Below, one piece after another: positions 16,945-25,792 of a stretch of 64,000 bases of DNA. The position numbers were made by a program, and so were the translations under genes. Source of the stretch: RPQJ01 sp963706535 (GTDB taxonomy: Bacteria > Pseudomonadota > Gammaproteobacteria > Steroidobacterales > Steroidobacteraceae); the NCBI GenBank assembly GCA_963706535.1, contig CAVPMU010000012.1, forward strand, positions 434,001 through 498,000. The letters run 5' to 3'. Each line of letters begins with the position of its first letter. Position 1 is the stretch's first letter. The notes under the pieces were generated by a model. It was not told the origin of the DNA and did not search any database. It saw only the letters and a list, made by a program, of their open reading frames with translations.

Positions 16945-18583
16945 GACGACGATCGACGGCCGCGCGCGGGCCGAGGCGCTGGCCGCCTTCGACCAGGGCG
17001 ACGTGACGCCGACGGCGGCCGTGGGCTTCGTTTCACGCGGGCGTTGCCTGGTGATCGGCGAGGAGGCGCGCGCGCTCGCCGCCGCGGAGCGACTCGGTGC
17101 GAGCCTGACCTGCGTCGTGGCAGTGCCTTCGGACCAGGCGCCGTCGGCGACGATCATCCGCGGGACGAGGCTGGTGCTCGGCGGACGTCCCCGCATCCGC
17201 GGCGCGCTCGGCGACTTCGAGGCCTGGTTCGCCGCGACCGGCGAGGGCCAGGAACTCGGTGCGCTGCTCATTCCGCCCGTCGAGCGCTTCGACCTCGTGC
17301 TGGACCTGCAGAGCCCGCCGTCGCTGCAACAGGCCATGCTGCCCCTCGGCTATTACGCGCCCGGGCCGGACGACTACGCGCTCGAGCAGGTGCTCACCGT
17401 CCTCCCGGACATGCAGGGGGAGTTCGAGAAGCCGAAGTACACCGACTACGACCCGGAGATCTGCGCACACGGCCGCAGCGGCAAGCGCGGCTGCACGCGC
17501 TGCATCGACGCCTGCCCGGCCGAGGCGATCGTGTCCATCGGCGAGCGGATCCAGGTGAATCCGTACCTGTGCCAGGGCGGCGGCGCCTGCGCCACGGCCT
17601 GTCCCACCGGCGCGATCACCTACGCATACCCCCCGGCGGCGGACCTTGCGAACGCGCTGCGGCAGGCATTGCAGCGCTACCGTGCCGCCGGAGGGACCGC
17701 GGCGTCCGTCCTGTTTTACGACGAGCACTCGCGCGAGGCGCTGTTCGAGGCGCTGGCCGGCCTGCCCGAGCGCGTGTTGCCGGTGCAGGTCGAGGAGATC
17801 GGCTCGGTCGGCATCGATGCCTGGCTGGTGGCGCTGGCCCACGGCGCCGGGGCGGTCGCGCTACTGTCCTCCGACAGCACGCCCGCGCAGGTCGTCGAGG
17901 CGACGCAGGACCAGCTCGTGACGGCGCGCGCCATCCTTGCCGGCATGGGTTACGAGCAGGGCTGCATCCAGCTGTTGAACGCCGACCAGCCGGCCGCGGC
18001 GCTTGCGGCGCTCGGCGAGCTGCCGGCAGGCGGCGCGATGCGACCGGCGACGTTCCTCACGCCGCCGGACAAGCGTGGTCGGCTGCGGCTCGCGCTCGAA
18101 CACCTGCACGCCCAGGCCCCCGCCCCGCGACGCAGCGTCCCGTTGCCCGCGGGCGCGCCGTTCGGCGAGGTGCGGGTCGACACCCGGGGCTGCACGCTGT
18201 GCATGAGTTGCGTGTCGGTCTGCCCGACGCACGCGCTGCTCGACGGGCGCGGCCTGCCCCAGCTCAATTTCCGGGAGTGGGACTGCGTGCAGTGCGGCCT
18301 CTGCGCGCGTGCCTGCCCCGAGGGCGTGGTCACGCTCTCCGCCCGGTTCCTCTATGACGTGGAGGCGCGCGAGCGGCCGCGCACGCTGCACGAGGAGCAG
18401 CCGGTGTGCTGCGTTTCCTGCGGCAAGCCGTTTGCCACCCAGTCGATGCTGGACGTGCTCGGTCGCAAGCTCGCCGGGCACTGGATGTTCCAGACGGAGG
18501 AGGCGCGCCGTCGCCTGCAGATGTGCGAGGACTGCCGGGTGCGCGACCTGTTCGCGGAACAGGCCAGGAAAGAGCGGGACTGA
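16919..18583 (+). CDS. Multi-[4Fe-4S] ferredoxin-like protein of the formate dehydrogenase cluster
   Basis: 554 residues. Four ferredoxin-type cysteine groups are visible: GCTRCIDACPAEA and CQGGGACATACPTGA near 185-225, then GCTLCMSCVSVCPTHA and CVQCGLCARACPEG near 425-470. A C-terminal CCVSCGKPF ... CEDCR pair looks like a metal-binding knuckle. There is no TAT or Sec signal, so it should be cytoplasmic. It is probably an electron carrier or maturation factor for FdhA, possibly handing electrons to NAD-linked partners. ATG 16919 is preceded by GAGGAAGAG. Confidence 0.8.
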   Translation: MTDQPTLPETTIDGRARAEALAAFDQGDVTPTAAVGFVSRGRCLVIGEEARALAAAERLGASLTCVVAVPSDQAPSATIIRGTRLVLGGRPRIRGALGDFEAWFAATGEGQELGALLIPPVERFDLVLDLQSPPSLQQAMLPLGYYAPGPDDYALEQVLTVLPDMQGEFEKPKYTDYDPEICAHGRSGKRGCTRCIDACPAEAIVSIGERIQVNPYLCQGGGACATACPTGAITYAYPPAADLANALRQALQRYRAAGGTAASVLFYDEHSREALFEALAGLPERVLPVQVEEIGSVGIDAWLVALAHGAGAVALLSSDSTPAQVVEATQDQLVTARAILAGMGYEQGCIQLLNADQPAAALAALGELPAGGAMRPATFLTPPDKRGRLRLALEHLHAQAPAPRRSVPLPAGAPFGEVRVDTRGCTLCMSCVSVCPTHALLDGRGLPQLNFREWDCVQCGLCARACPEGVVTLSARFLYDVEARERPRTLHEEQPVCCVSCGKPFATQSMLDVLGRKLAGHWMFQTEEARRRLQMCEDCRVRDLFAEQARKERD

Positions 18584-18598
18584 AGACAAAATGTCGCA
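18582..18598. promoter_or_regulatory. Degenerate upstream activator site of the torD-fdh promoter
   Basis: GAAGACA-AAA-TGTCGCA matches the 17-bp operators at 13.17 kb perfectly in the right half and in four of seven positions in the left half. Its centre is about 76 bp upstream of the -24 element at 18668, a normal distance for a sigma54 activator site. It overlaps the end of the preceding gene. Confidence 0.5.
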
Positions 18599-18667
18599 GA
18601 CAGGCTTTCCGACCCCTGCAGGTCACGGAGAATCGCGCATTTATTACGCTATTTTCGGGTATTTCAC

Positions 18668-18682
18668 TGGCGCACTTATTGC
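18668..18682 (+). promoter_or_regulatory. -24/-12 (sigma54) promoter of the torD-fdhABC operon
   Basis: TGGCGCACTTATTGC keeps the invariant GG and GC 12 bp apart and matches TGGCAC-N5-TTGC with a single difference. It lies in an AT-rich stretch in the only real gap (18584-18724) of the formate dehydrogenase cluster, 42 nt before the torD start. Confidence 0.65.
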
Positions 18683-18724
18683 TTCCTCTGAGCCGTACGC
18701 GTGGTCGAGGGGATATCCAGCCAA

Positions 18725-19399
18725 ATGTCCGTTGCCGCAGCCAGCATCGCCGCAGCGAGGCCCGTCGTCGTGGTGACCGCGCCCGCCGACGAGGACCGCG
18801 CCCGCGGCCACGTCTATGCGCTGTTCGGCAACCTGCTCGCCGCGCCCCCGGATGCCGACCTGCTCGGGACCCTCGCCTCGATCGGCCCTGATCCCGCCGA
18901 CCGCAGCCTGCTCGCCGCCGCCTGGAAGATGCTGGGCGAGGCCGCCGGCCGCGCCACGCTGCCGGCGCTTCGCGACGAGTACCAGGCCCTGTTCATCGGC
19001 CTGGGCCGCGGCGAGGTCGTGCCCTACGGCTCGTGGTACCTGACCGGCTTCCTGATGGAGCAGCCGCTCGCGCGGCTGCGCAGCGACCTTGCGGAGCTCG
19101 GCATCGAGCGCCAAGCGGACGTCAAGGAGCCCGAGGACCACGCCGGCGCGCTGTGCGATGCGATGGCGATCATGATCGCAGGCGACGATCCGGTGCCCGT
19201 CGAGCGCCAGGCGCGCTTCTTCGCGCAGCACATGGAGCCCTGGATGGAGCGGTTCTTCCGCGAACTGCAGCGGGCGGACTCGGCGCGCTTCTATCGCGCC
19301 GTGGGCTTGCTCGGCGAGCAGTTCGTCGCGGTGGAGAGGCAGGCCTTCGGGATGGATTTCCCGGCGGCCGGGACGGATTCGCGCAACGGCCGGCGGTGA
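18725..19399 (+). CDS. TorD/DmsD-family chaperone for the formate dehydrogenase
   Basis: 224 residues, alpha-helical. The family core YQALFIGLGRGEVVPYGSWYLTG is visible near residue 90, with EPEDHAGALCDAMA further on. Such chaperones bind the twin-arginine leader and apo-form of molybdenum reductases until MGD is inserted. ATG 18725 is preferred over GTG 18701 because GAGGGG lies between them. It is the first gene after the sigma54 promoter, followed by a TAT-leader peptide and FdhA, both plausible clients. Confidence 0.85.
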   Translation: MSVAAASIAAARPVVVVTAPADEDRARGHVYALFGNLLAAPPDADLLGTLASIGPDPADRSLLAAAWKMLGEAAGRATLPALRDEYQALFIGLGRGEVVPYGSWYLTGFLMEQPLARLRSDLAELGIERQADVKEPEDHAGALCDAMAIMIAGDDPVPVERQARFFAQHMEPWMERFFRELQRADSARFYRAVGLLGEQFVAVERQAFGMDFPAAGTDSRNGRR

Positions 19400-19429
19400 A
19401 CGCCGGCCCCGACTCGAGGACGCAGACAC

Positions 19430-19636
19430 ATGAACCCTGACGAGCGCACAGCGAACACCAGCAGGCGCGCATTCCTGCGCGACGTGGCGGCCGCCGGCGG
19501 CATCGCCGCGGTAGCGGCGTCGGCCACGGCCGTCGAGGCACGCCCTGCCGCCGTGAAGGCGCCGGCCGCCGCGCGGCCGAAGGGATACCACGTGACGCCG
19601 CACGTCACGAAGTATTACGACAAGGCCCGCATCTGA
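19430..19636 (+). CDS. Formate dehydrogenase region TAT-signal small protein
   Basis: 68 residues. SRRAFLRDVAAAGGIAAVAA is a twin-arginine leader; the remainder is Ala/Pro-rich and ends GYHVTPHVTKYYDKARI. This matches the small TAT-target protein regularly found immediately upstream of fdhA. GAGGA precedes the ATG. It is presumably exported with, or inserted into, the FdhABC complex as a small subunit. The function is not established. Confidence 0.85.
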   Translation: MNPDERTANTSRRAFLRDVAAAGGIAAVAASATAVEARPAAVKAPAAARPKGYHVTPHVTKYYDKARI

Positions 19637-19662
19637 CATCTCGGCACCCAGGAGACGCAGCG

Positions 19663-22548
19663 ATGAAGCTGGTCAAGAAAACCGCGCCTGCCCTGCAGGC
19701 GACCACGTCCGCCGGTGGCGGAGTGCTCGGACGGACGATCGATCGCCGCACGTTCCTGCGCGGCACAGGCATCGCCGCGGGCGGCGCCGTAGTCGCGGCG
19801 GGACTGTCCACCCGCATGATGAAGCGTGCCGAGGCCGAGACGGCCGCGGCCGCCGACGGCGAGACCGTCATCAAGAAGTCCGTCTGCACGCACTGCTCCG
19901 TCGGCTGCGGCGTGATCGCAGAGGTGCAGAACGGCGTGTGGACCGGGCAGGAACCGGATTTCGACTCGCCGTTCAACCTCGGCGCCCACTGCGCGAAGGG
20001 TGCCGCGGTGCGCGAGCACGGGCACGGCGAGAAGCGCCTCAAGTACCCGATGAAGCTCGTGGGCGGGAAGTGGGAGCGCGTCTCCTGGGACACCGCCATC
20101 GACGAGATCGGCGACAAGTTGATGGCGATCCGCGAGAAGTCGGGCCCCGACTCGGTCTACTGGCTGGGCTCGGCGAAGTTCAGCAACGAGCAGGGCTACC
20201 TGCTGCGCAAGTTCGCGGCCATGTGGGGCACGAACAACGTGGACCACCAGGCCCGCATCTGTCACTCGACGACCGTCGCAGGCGTGGCGAACACCTGGGG
20301 CTACGGCGCGATGACCAACTCCTACAACGACATGCACGTCGCCAAGGCCATGTTCTTCATCGGCAGCAATGCCGCCGAGGCGCATCCGGTCTCGATGCAG
20401 CACGTGCTGCGCGGCAAGGAGAACGGCGCCAAGCTGATCGTCGTCGACCCGCGCTTCACGCGCACTGCCGCGCATGCCGACCAGTACATGCGGCTGCGCC
20501 CCGGCACCGACGTGCCGCTGATCTGGGGCATGCTGTGGCACATCTTCCAGAACGGCTGGGAGGACAAGGAGTACCTGAACCAGCGCGTGTTCGGCATGGA
20601 CGCGGTGCGCACCGAAGTCGCCCAGTGGACGCCCGAGGTGGTGGAGAACGTCACCGGGATCCCTGGCGACCAGGTCAAGCGCGCGGCGCAGACCATGGCC
20701 GAGAACCGCCCCGGCACCGTCGTCTGGTGCATGGGTGGCACGCAGCACACGATCGGCAACAACAACACGCGCGCGTACTGCATCCTGCAGCTCGCGCTCG
20801 GCAACGTCGGCATGGCGGGCGGCGGCACCAACATCTTCCGTGGCCATGACAACGTGCAGGGCGCCACCAACGTCGGCGTCCTCGCGGACAGCCTGCCCGG
20901 TTACTACGGGCTGGCCGAGGGTTCGTGGAAGCACTGGTGCAACGTCTGGGGGCTGGAGTTCGACTGGGTGAAGTCGCGCTTCGACACCGGCAGCTACGAG
21001 GGCGGCGAGAAGCCGGTCTCGGTGATGAACACCAACGGCATCACCGTCTCGCGCTGGATCGACGGCGTCCTCGAGGACCCGGCGAACATCGCGCAGAAGG
21101 ACAGCCTGAAGGCGATGTTCCTGTGGGGCCATGCGCCGAACAGCCAGACCCGCGGCCCCGAGATGAAGAAGGCCATGGAGGCGCTCGAGCTGCTGGTGGT
21201 GATCGACCCGTACCCGACGCACACCGCCGTGCTGCCGGACCGCACCGACGGCATGTACCTGCTGCCGGCCTGCACGCAGTTCGAGACCTACGGCTCGGTG
21301 ACCGCGTCCAACCGCTCGCTGCAGTGGCGCGAGAAGGTGATCGAGCCGCTGTTCGAGTCGCTGCCCGACCACACCATCATGTACAAGTTCGCGAAGAAGC
21401 TCGGCTTCGAGCAGCAGCTCTTCAAGAACATCCAGGTGAACGGCGAGGAGCCGCTGGTCGAGGACATCCTGCGCGAGATGAACCGCGGCATGTGGACGAT
21501 CGGTTATACCGGGCAGAGCCCGGAGCGCCTCAAGCTCCACCTGGAGAACAAGCACACCTTCGACACCACGACGCTCAAGGCCGAGGGCGGCCCGTGCGAC
21601 GGCGAGTACTACGGGTTGCCGTGGCCATGCTGGGGAACGCCCGAGATGAAGCATCCCGGCACGCCGAACCTCTACGACACCAGCATGCCGGTGGCGGAGG
21701 GCGGCCTCACGTTCCGCGCCAACTTCGGCGTCGAGTACCAGGGGCAGAGCCTGCTGTCCGACGGCTCCTTCAGCAAGGGCTCGGAGCTCGAGGACGGGTA
21801 TCCTGAGTTCACCGCGGACCTGCTGAAGCAGCTCGGCTGGTGGGGCGACCTGACCGCCGACGAGCAGAAGCTGGCCGAGGGCAAGAACTGGAAGACCGAC
21901 ATGTCGGGCGGCATCATCCGCGTCGCCATCAAGCACGGCTGCGCGCCGTTCGGCAACGGCAAGGCGCGCTGCATCGTGTGGAATTTCCCGGACCCGGTGC
22001 CCATCCACCGCGAGCCGCTCTACACCAGCCGTCGCGACCTGGTCGAGAAGTACGCGACCTACGAGGACCGCAAGTCCTTCTGGCGCCTGCCGACCCGCTA
22101 TGCCTCGATCCAGTCGCAGGACTTCTCGAAGGACTACCCGCTGATCCTCACCAGCGGCCGGCTGGTCGAGTACGAGGGCGGCGGCGAGGAGACGCGCTCC
22201 AACGCGTGGCTCGCCGAGCTGCAGCAGCACATGTTCGCCGAGGTCAACCCGGCGGACGCGAACGACCTAGGCATCAAGGACGGGCAGTGGATCTGGGTCG
22301 AGGGCCCGGAGGGCGGGCGCATCAAGGTCAAGGCGATGCTCACCAAGCGCGTCGGCCGCGGCGTCGTCTTCACGCCCTTCCACTTCGGCGGCTGGTTCCA
22401 GGGCAAGGACCTGCTCGAGAAATACCCCGAGGGCACCGCGCCGTTCGTGCGCGGCGAGGCCTGCAACACCGCGTTCACCTACGGTTACGACTCGGTGACG
22501 GTGATGCAGGAAACAAAGGCCACGCTCTGCAAGATCACGGCAGCCTAG
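19663..22548 (+). CDS. fdhA: Formate dehydrogenase catalytic (alpha) subunit, Mo/W-bisMGD
   Basis: 961 residues. A TAT leader (DRRTFLRGTGIAAGG) directs periplasmic export. An N-terminal [4Fe-4S] motif (CTHCSVGCGV) is followed by the molybdopterin domains. The active-site segment ARICHSTTVAGVANTWGYGAMTNS carries Cys200 (tgt, 20260-20262) where Sec enzymes have selenocysteine, so this is a cysteine form needing no SECIS. A conserved His follows the Cys and the C-terminal domain is complete. It oxidises formate to CO2 in the periplasm and passes electrons through FdhB and FdhC to quinone. AGGAG precedes the start. Confidence 0.95.
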   Translation: MKLVKKTAPALQATTSAGGGVLGRTIDRRTFLRGTGIAAGGAVVAAGLSTRMMKRAEAETAAAADGETVIKKSVCTHCSVGCGVIAEVQNGVWTGQEPDFDSPFNLGAHCAKGAAVREHGHGEKRLKYPMKLVGGKWERVSWDTAIDEIGDKLMAIREKSGPDSVYWLGSAKFSNEQGYLLRKFAAMWGTNNVDHQARICHSTTVAGVANTWGYGAMTNSYNDMHVAKAMFFIGSNAAEAHPVSMQHVLRGKENGAKLIVVDPRFTRTAAHADQYMRLRPGTDVPLIWGMLWHIFQNGWEDKEYLNQRVFGMDAVRTEVAQWTPEVVENVTGIPGDQVKRAAQTMAENRPGTVVWCMGGTQHTIGNNNTRAYCILQLALGNVGMAGGGTNIFRGHDNVQGATNVGVLADSLPGYYGLAEGSWKHWCNVWGLEFDWVKSRFDTGSYEGGEKPVSVMNTNGITVSRWIDGVLEDPANIAQKDSLKAMFLWGHAPNSQTRGPEMKKAMEALELLVVIDPYPTHTAVLPDRTDGMYLLPACTQFETYGSVTASNRSLQWREKVIEPLFESLPDHTIMYKFAKKLGFEQQLFKNIQVNGEEPLVEDILREMNRGMWTIGYTGQSPERLKLHLENKHTFDTTTLKAEGGPCDGEYYGLPWPCWGTPEMKHPGTPNLYDTSMPVAEGGLTFRANFGVEYQGQSLLSDGSFSKGSELEDGYPEFTADLLKQLGWWGDLTADEQKLAEGKNWKTDMSGGIIRVAIKHGCAPFGNGKARCIVWNFPDPVPIHREPLYTSRRDLVEKYATYEDRKSFWRLPTRYASIQSQDFSKDYPLILTSGRLVEYEGGGEETRSNAWLAELQQHMFAEVNPADANDLGIKDGQWIWVEGPEGGRIKVKAMLTKRVGRGVVFTPFHFGGWFQGKDLLEKYPEGTAPFVRGEACNTAFTYGYDSVTVMQETKATLCKITAA

Positions 22549-22561
22549 GAGAGCACCGAAC

Positions 22562-23200
22562 ATGGCTCGCATGAAATTCCTGTGTGACTCCGAGCGTTGC
22601 ATCGAGTGCAACGGCTGCGTGACGGCGTGCAAGAACGAGCACGAGGTGCCGTGGGGCGTGAACCGCCGCCGGGTGGTGACGCTCGACGACGGCGTGCCGG
22701 GCGAGCGCTCGATCTCGGTCGCCTGCATGCACTGCACGGACGCGCCCTGCGCCGCCGTCTGCCCGGTCGACTGCTTCTACACGACCGACGACGGCATCGT
22801 GCTGCACGACAAGGACCTCTGCATCGGCTGCGGCTACTGCTTCTACGCGTGCCCGTTCGGCGCGCCGCAGTACCCGCAGAAGGAAGCCTTCGGCGTGCGC
22901 GGCAAGATGGACAAGTGCACGTTCTGCGCCGGTGGCCCGGGCGACGACAACTCGGAAGCCGAGCGCGAGAAGTACGGCCGCAACCGCATCGCCGAGGGCA
23001 AGCTGCCGATGTGTGCCGAGATGTGCTCGACCAAGGCGCTGCTCGCCGGCGACGGCGACATGGTCGCGGACATCTACCGCGAGCGCGTGATGAAGCGCAG
23101 CGGCCGGCCGCAGACATGGGGCTGGGAGACGGCGTACAAAGAGGACGTTCGATGCGCGGGCGGGGCCTGCAGCCTGCGTGCGCGAGGAACAGTCGAGTGA
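22562..23200 (+). CDS. fdhB: Formate dehydrogenase iron-sulfur (beta) subunit
   Basis: 212 residues. Four cysteine clusters are readable: CIECNGCVTACKNEHE, CMHCTDAPCAAVCPVDC, CIGCGYCFYACPFGAP, and CTFC paired with CAEMC further on, giving four [4Fe-4S] centres as in Fdh3B-type proteins. No signal peptide is present, so it is co-exported with FdhA by the hitch-hiker route. It relays electrons from FdhA to cytochrome b (FdhC). Its stop overlaps the small lipoprotein GTG by 4 nt. Confidence 0.95.
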   Translation: MARMKFLCDSERCIECNGCVTACKNEHEVPWGVNRRRVVTLDDGVPGERSISVACMHCTDAPCAAVCPVDCFYTTDDGIVLHDKDLCIGCGYCFYACPFGAPQYPQKEAFGVRGKMDKCTFCAGGPGDDNSEAEREKYGRNRIAEGKLPMCAEMCSTKALLAGDGDMVADIYRERVMKRSGRPQTWGWETAYKEDVRCAGGACSLRARGTVE

Positions 23201-23400
23201 ACAGACCAAGTGCAATGCTCGCAGCCTGCGCCGTCGCGGCCTTCGTGGCGCTCGCGGGTTGCCACGAGCCCGTCTCCGTGACCGTGTACGAGCCGGGCGA
23301 ATACAAGGGTGCCGCGGACCCGCTGCTCGAGCAGCATGCGACGGCCGAGCGGAAGGCGGCGCTGCAGAAGCGCTTCGAGACGGGCCAGTCGGATCGTTGA
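23197..23400 (+). CDS. Small formate-dehydrogenase-linked lipoprotein
   Basis: 67 residues from a GTG that overlaps the fdhB stop. The N terminus is a lipoprotein signal with lipobox ALAGC near residue 21, then HEPVSVTVYEPGEYKGAADPLL and a charged C-terminal helix. The sequence up to KGAADPLL recurs in the small lipoproteins encoded between fdhB and fdhC in similar operons. It probably anchors to the outer leaflet of the inner membrane beside FdhABC. Role unknown. Confidence 0.75.
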   Translation: MNRPSAMLAACAVAAFVALAGCHEPVSVTVYEPGEYKGAADPLLEQHATAERKAALQKRFETGQSDR

Positions 23401-23433
23401 GCAATGCGGGCCGAGTCGGGCAGGAGATAGACC

Positions 23434-24498
23434 ATGACTGAGTCACAGGCCGGGACGGGCACGCGCAGGCGGCGCATGAGGGCGATGCTCTGGTCCGTGG
23501 TGCTGATCGCCGCGGGCGCGATGCTGTTGCCGCTGGCTGGCTACGTGTGGACGGCGGTCGCACAGGCCGAGGAGCAGCAGGAGGCCGCGGGCGACGCGAC
23601 CAATCCCCGCTCCGAGTACTGGCGCGAGGTCCGTTCGGGCGAGGCCGGCTACACGAGCGTGACGGGACCCGAGACCGGCGTGCTGGTGCAGAGCCGCGGC
23701 CAGACCTGGCGCGAGGTGCGCAACGGCCCCGTGATCACGATCGGCGCCATCATGGTGCTCGGCGTGCTCCTCGTGCTCCTCGCCTACCACCTGAAGACAC
23801 GCGGCGCGAAGCTCCGGCATCGCACCGGCCGCAAGGTGCTGCGCTGGCCGATGTTCGATCGCGTGCTGCACTGGTACACGGCCACCCTGTTCATCATCCT
23901 CGCCATCACGGGACTGAGCCTGCTGTGGGGACGCATCGTCCTGATCCCGGTGCTCGGCAAGACGGGCTTCGCGGCCTGGGCCGGCATCGCCAAGCCGGTG
24001 CACGACTACCTTGCGCTGGCCTTCGCCCTCGGCCTGGCGGTGATGTTGATCAAGTGGTTCAAGCACAACATCCCGCGCGCCTACGATGCGCAGTGGTTCA
24101 AGCAGGCCGGCGGTTATTTCGACGGTTCGCACCCGCCGGCCGGCTTCACCAACGGCGGCGAGAAGGCCTACTACTGGCTGCTGGTCGTGGCGGGCACGAC
24201 GATCGTCGTCTCCGGCTTCTACATGCTGTTCCCGAACCTCGGCTTCGAGCGGGCGGCGATGCAGAACGCGAACATCATCCACGGCATCAGCTCGCTGCTG
24301 GTCATCACCGCGGTCTGCGCCCACATCTACCTCGGCACGGCCGGGAGCGAGGGTGCGTTCGAGGGCATGGTCACGGGCGAGGTGGACGAAGGCTGGGCCG
24401 AGCAGCACCACAACCTCTGGCTCGAGGAAGTGAAGCAGGGCGGCACCGTTGCGCGCGCGGGAGATGCGCCGGACCGGTCGGCGACCGCATCGGCCTGA
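23434..24498 (+). CDS. fdhC: Formate dehydrogenase cytochrome b (gamma) subunit
   Basis: 354 residues. An N-terminal membrane segment (RAMLWSVVLIAAGAMLLPLAG) is followed by a periplasmic loop and then a four-helix cytochrome b domain. Histidines in FDRVLHWYTATLFIILAIT, KPVHDYLALAFAL and NANIIHGISSLLVITAVCAH are the expected haem b ligands. It is the membrane anchor that passes formate-derived electrons to the quinone pool. It is preceded by CAGGAG and follows the small lipoprotein gene by 33 nt. Confidence 0.9.
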   Translation: MTESQAGTGTRRRRMRAMLWSVVLIAAGAMLLPLAGYVWTAVAQAEEQQEAAGDATNPRSEYWREVRSGEAGYTSVTGPETGVLVQSRGQTWREVRNGPVITIGAIMVLGVLLVLLAYHLKTRGAKLRHRTGRKVLRWPMFDRVLHWYTATLFIILAITGLSLLWGRIVLIPVLGKTGFAAWAGIAKPVHDYLALAFALGLAVMLIKWFKHNIPRAYDAQWFKQAGGYFDGSHPPAGFTNGGEKAYYWLLVVAGTTIVVSGFYMLFPNLGFERAAMQNANIIHGISSLLVITAVCAHIYLGTAGSEGAFEGMVTGEVDEGWAEQHHNLWLEEVKQGGTVARAGDAPDRSATASA

Positions 24499-24510
24499 CG
24501 CCGGGCCGGC

Positions 24511-25254
24511 ATGCGCTACCTGGTCGGGATCGACGACACCGACAACCTGGAGTCGCGCGGTACCGGGTTCCGTGCCCGGCAGCTGCTGCAGCGCCTCGCG
24601 GAGTCGGGCCTGGCGCGGCCGCTCGGAATCACGCGGCACCAGTTGTACGTCCACCCCGACATCCCCTACACCTCGCACAACAGCTCGGCCTGTCTCAACG
24701 TCGAGGTGGACGAGGCGAGCGACCCGGCTGGCCGGCTGCAGGATTTCTGCCGCGACTACCTCTCGAGCGAAAGCGCGGACGGCTCCGACGCGGGCCTCTG
24801 CATTGCGCAGTACGAGCGGGTCACCGAGACGATGGTCGAGTTCGGACGGTCGGCCAAGCACACGATCCTGACGCGCGAACAGGCGCTGGCGCTCGCGGCA
24901 AGCCACGGGGCCGTCCTCGAGGGCGTGACCGGCGACCACATGGGCGTGATCGGCGCACTATCGGCCGTCGGCCTGCGGCGGGGCGGGCACGACGGGCGCT
25001 TCATCTGGCTCGAAGGCGTGCGCGAGCTGACCGGCATCGAGTCCGCCGGTCGCCTGCTCGAGACCACCGGCATCGATGCGGTTGAAACGGTTGACGGGCG
25101 GACGGTTCCGCGGGAAGCTCAGGTTCGCGTACACCCATGGCCGCGGCCCGTGCTCTTGAACGGCCGGGCGGTCTTGCTCACACAGGAAAGTCGCGAAAAA
25201 AATGCCGGTTACAGCTGGGAACTCCTCGAGAAAGAGGCTATTCGGCGCTATTGA
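24511..25254 (+). CDS. TiaS-like (COG1571-type) protein behind the fdh operon
   Basis: 247 residues. The N terminus MRYLVGIDDTDNLESRGTG is the IDDTD signature of the archaeal tRNA(Ile2) agmatidine synthetase (TiaS) catalytic core, followed by YTSHNSSACLNVEV and a small-residue-rich GVTGDHMGVIGALSAVGLRRGG. Archaeal TiaS is much longer and has tRNA-binding domains that are absent here. Bacteria use TilS for the analogous tRNA, so this is unlikely to modify tRNA(Ile). It starts 12 nt after fdhC and is probably cotranscribed, suggesting an accessory role in formate or molybdenum metabolism. Function unknown. Confidence 0.6.
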   Translation: MRYLVGIDDTDNLESRGTGFRARQLLQRLAESGLARPLGITRHQLYVHPDIPYTSHNSSACLNVEVDEASDPAGRLQDFCRDYLSSESADGSDAGLCIAQYERVTETMVEFGRSAKHTILTREQALALAASHGAVLEGVTGDHMGVIGALSAVGLRRGGHDGRFIWLEGVRELTGIESAGRLLETTGIDAVETVDGRTVPREAQVRVHPWPRPVLLNGRAVLLTQESREKNAGYSWELLEKEAIRRY

Positions 25255-25792
25255 GCTGACCGGCGGACTCAGTACCGGGCGGCTGCTCTGGCTCGTGTCG
25301 CTCGGTGTCGCCATCGTCGCGCTCGAGGGCGCCTTCCGCTGGTCGTTGCAGCTGCCGGGCCATCACGGCATCGAGGCGATGGCGCTGCTGCTGCTCGGTC
25401 GGCTGAGCTGCACCAGCCCCTGGTCGGCCAGCATCTCTGGCGCCAGCGCCGCGGTCGCCGCGCCGCTGTTCGGCGCCGACCACGGCGCGCTCATGCCATT
25501 GTTCTACCTGCTGCCCGGAGTGCTGGTCGATCTCGGCTGGCGCCTGCGGCCGCGTGCCGGCAGCCTCGTACTGTTCCTGCCGTTCCTCACGGCAGTGGCG
25601 TTCGCCTCGAAGCCGGTCGTCCGCGTGCTCGCGAATGCGGTCTTCGGCATGCAGTTCGGGTCGCTGCGGTCGGGGCCTGTGTACCCGATCGTGACGCACC
25701 TGCTGTTCGGGTTCGTCGGCGGGCTCGTCGCGGTGGCCCTGTGGCGCGCCACGGAACGCGCCGGCGAGGAAGCCCCGCCGCCTGCGGACTAG
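25202..25792 (+). CDS. Polytopic membrane protein, unknown, end of fdh operon
   Basis: 196 residues with about five predicted membrane segments (LLWLVSLGVAIVALEGAF, ALLLLGRLSC, LMPLFYLLPGVLVDL, SLVLFLPFLTAVAF, HLLFGFVGGLVAVALW). The start ATG 25202 has AGGAAAG about 12 nt upstream but lies 53 nt inside the TiaS-like gene; a later start is possible. The stop overlaps the convergent TonB receptor gene by 4 nt. The topology recalls small ECF-type or energising membrane components, but no diagnostic motif was found. Cotranscription with the TiaS-like gene is likely. Confidence 0.55.
   Translation: MPVTAGNSSRKRLFGAIELTGGLSTGRLLWLVSLGVAIVALEGAFRWSLQLPGHHGIEAMALLLLGRLSCTSPWSASISGASAAVAAPLFGADHGALMPLFYLLPGVLVDLGWRLRPRAGSLVLFLPFLTAVAFASKPVVRVLANAVFGMQFGSLRSGPVYPIVTHLLFGFVGGLVAVALWRATERAGEEAPPPAD

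Noticed and set aside
20251..20270. Selenocysteine in FdhA
   Set aside because: The active-site codon is tgt (Cys), there is no in-frame TGA, and no SECIS-like hairpin is needed.
19615..22230. 871-codon minus-strand ORF opposite fdhA
   Set aside because: Runs exactly antisense to a well-conserved formate dehydrogenase; no ribosome site, no motif.
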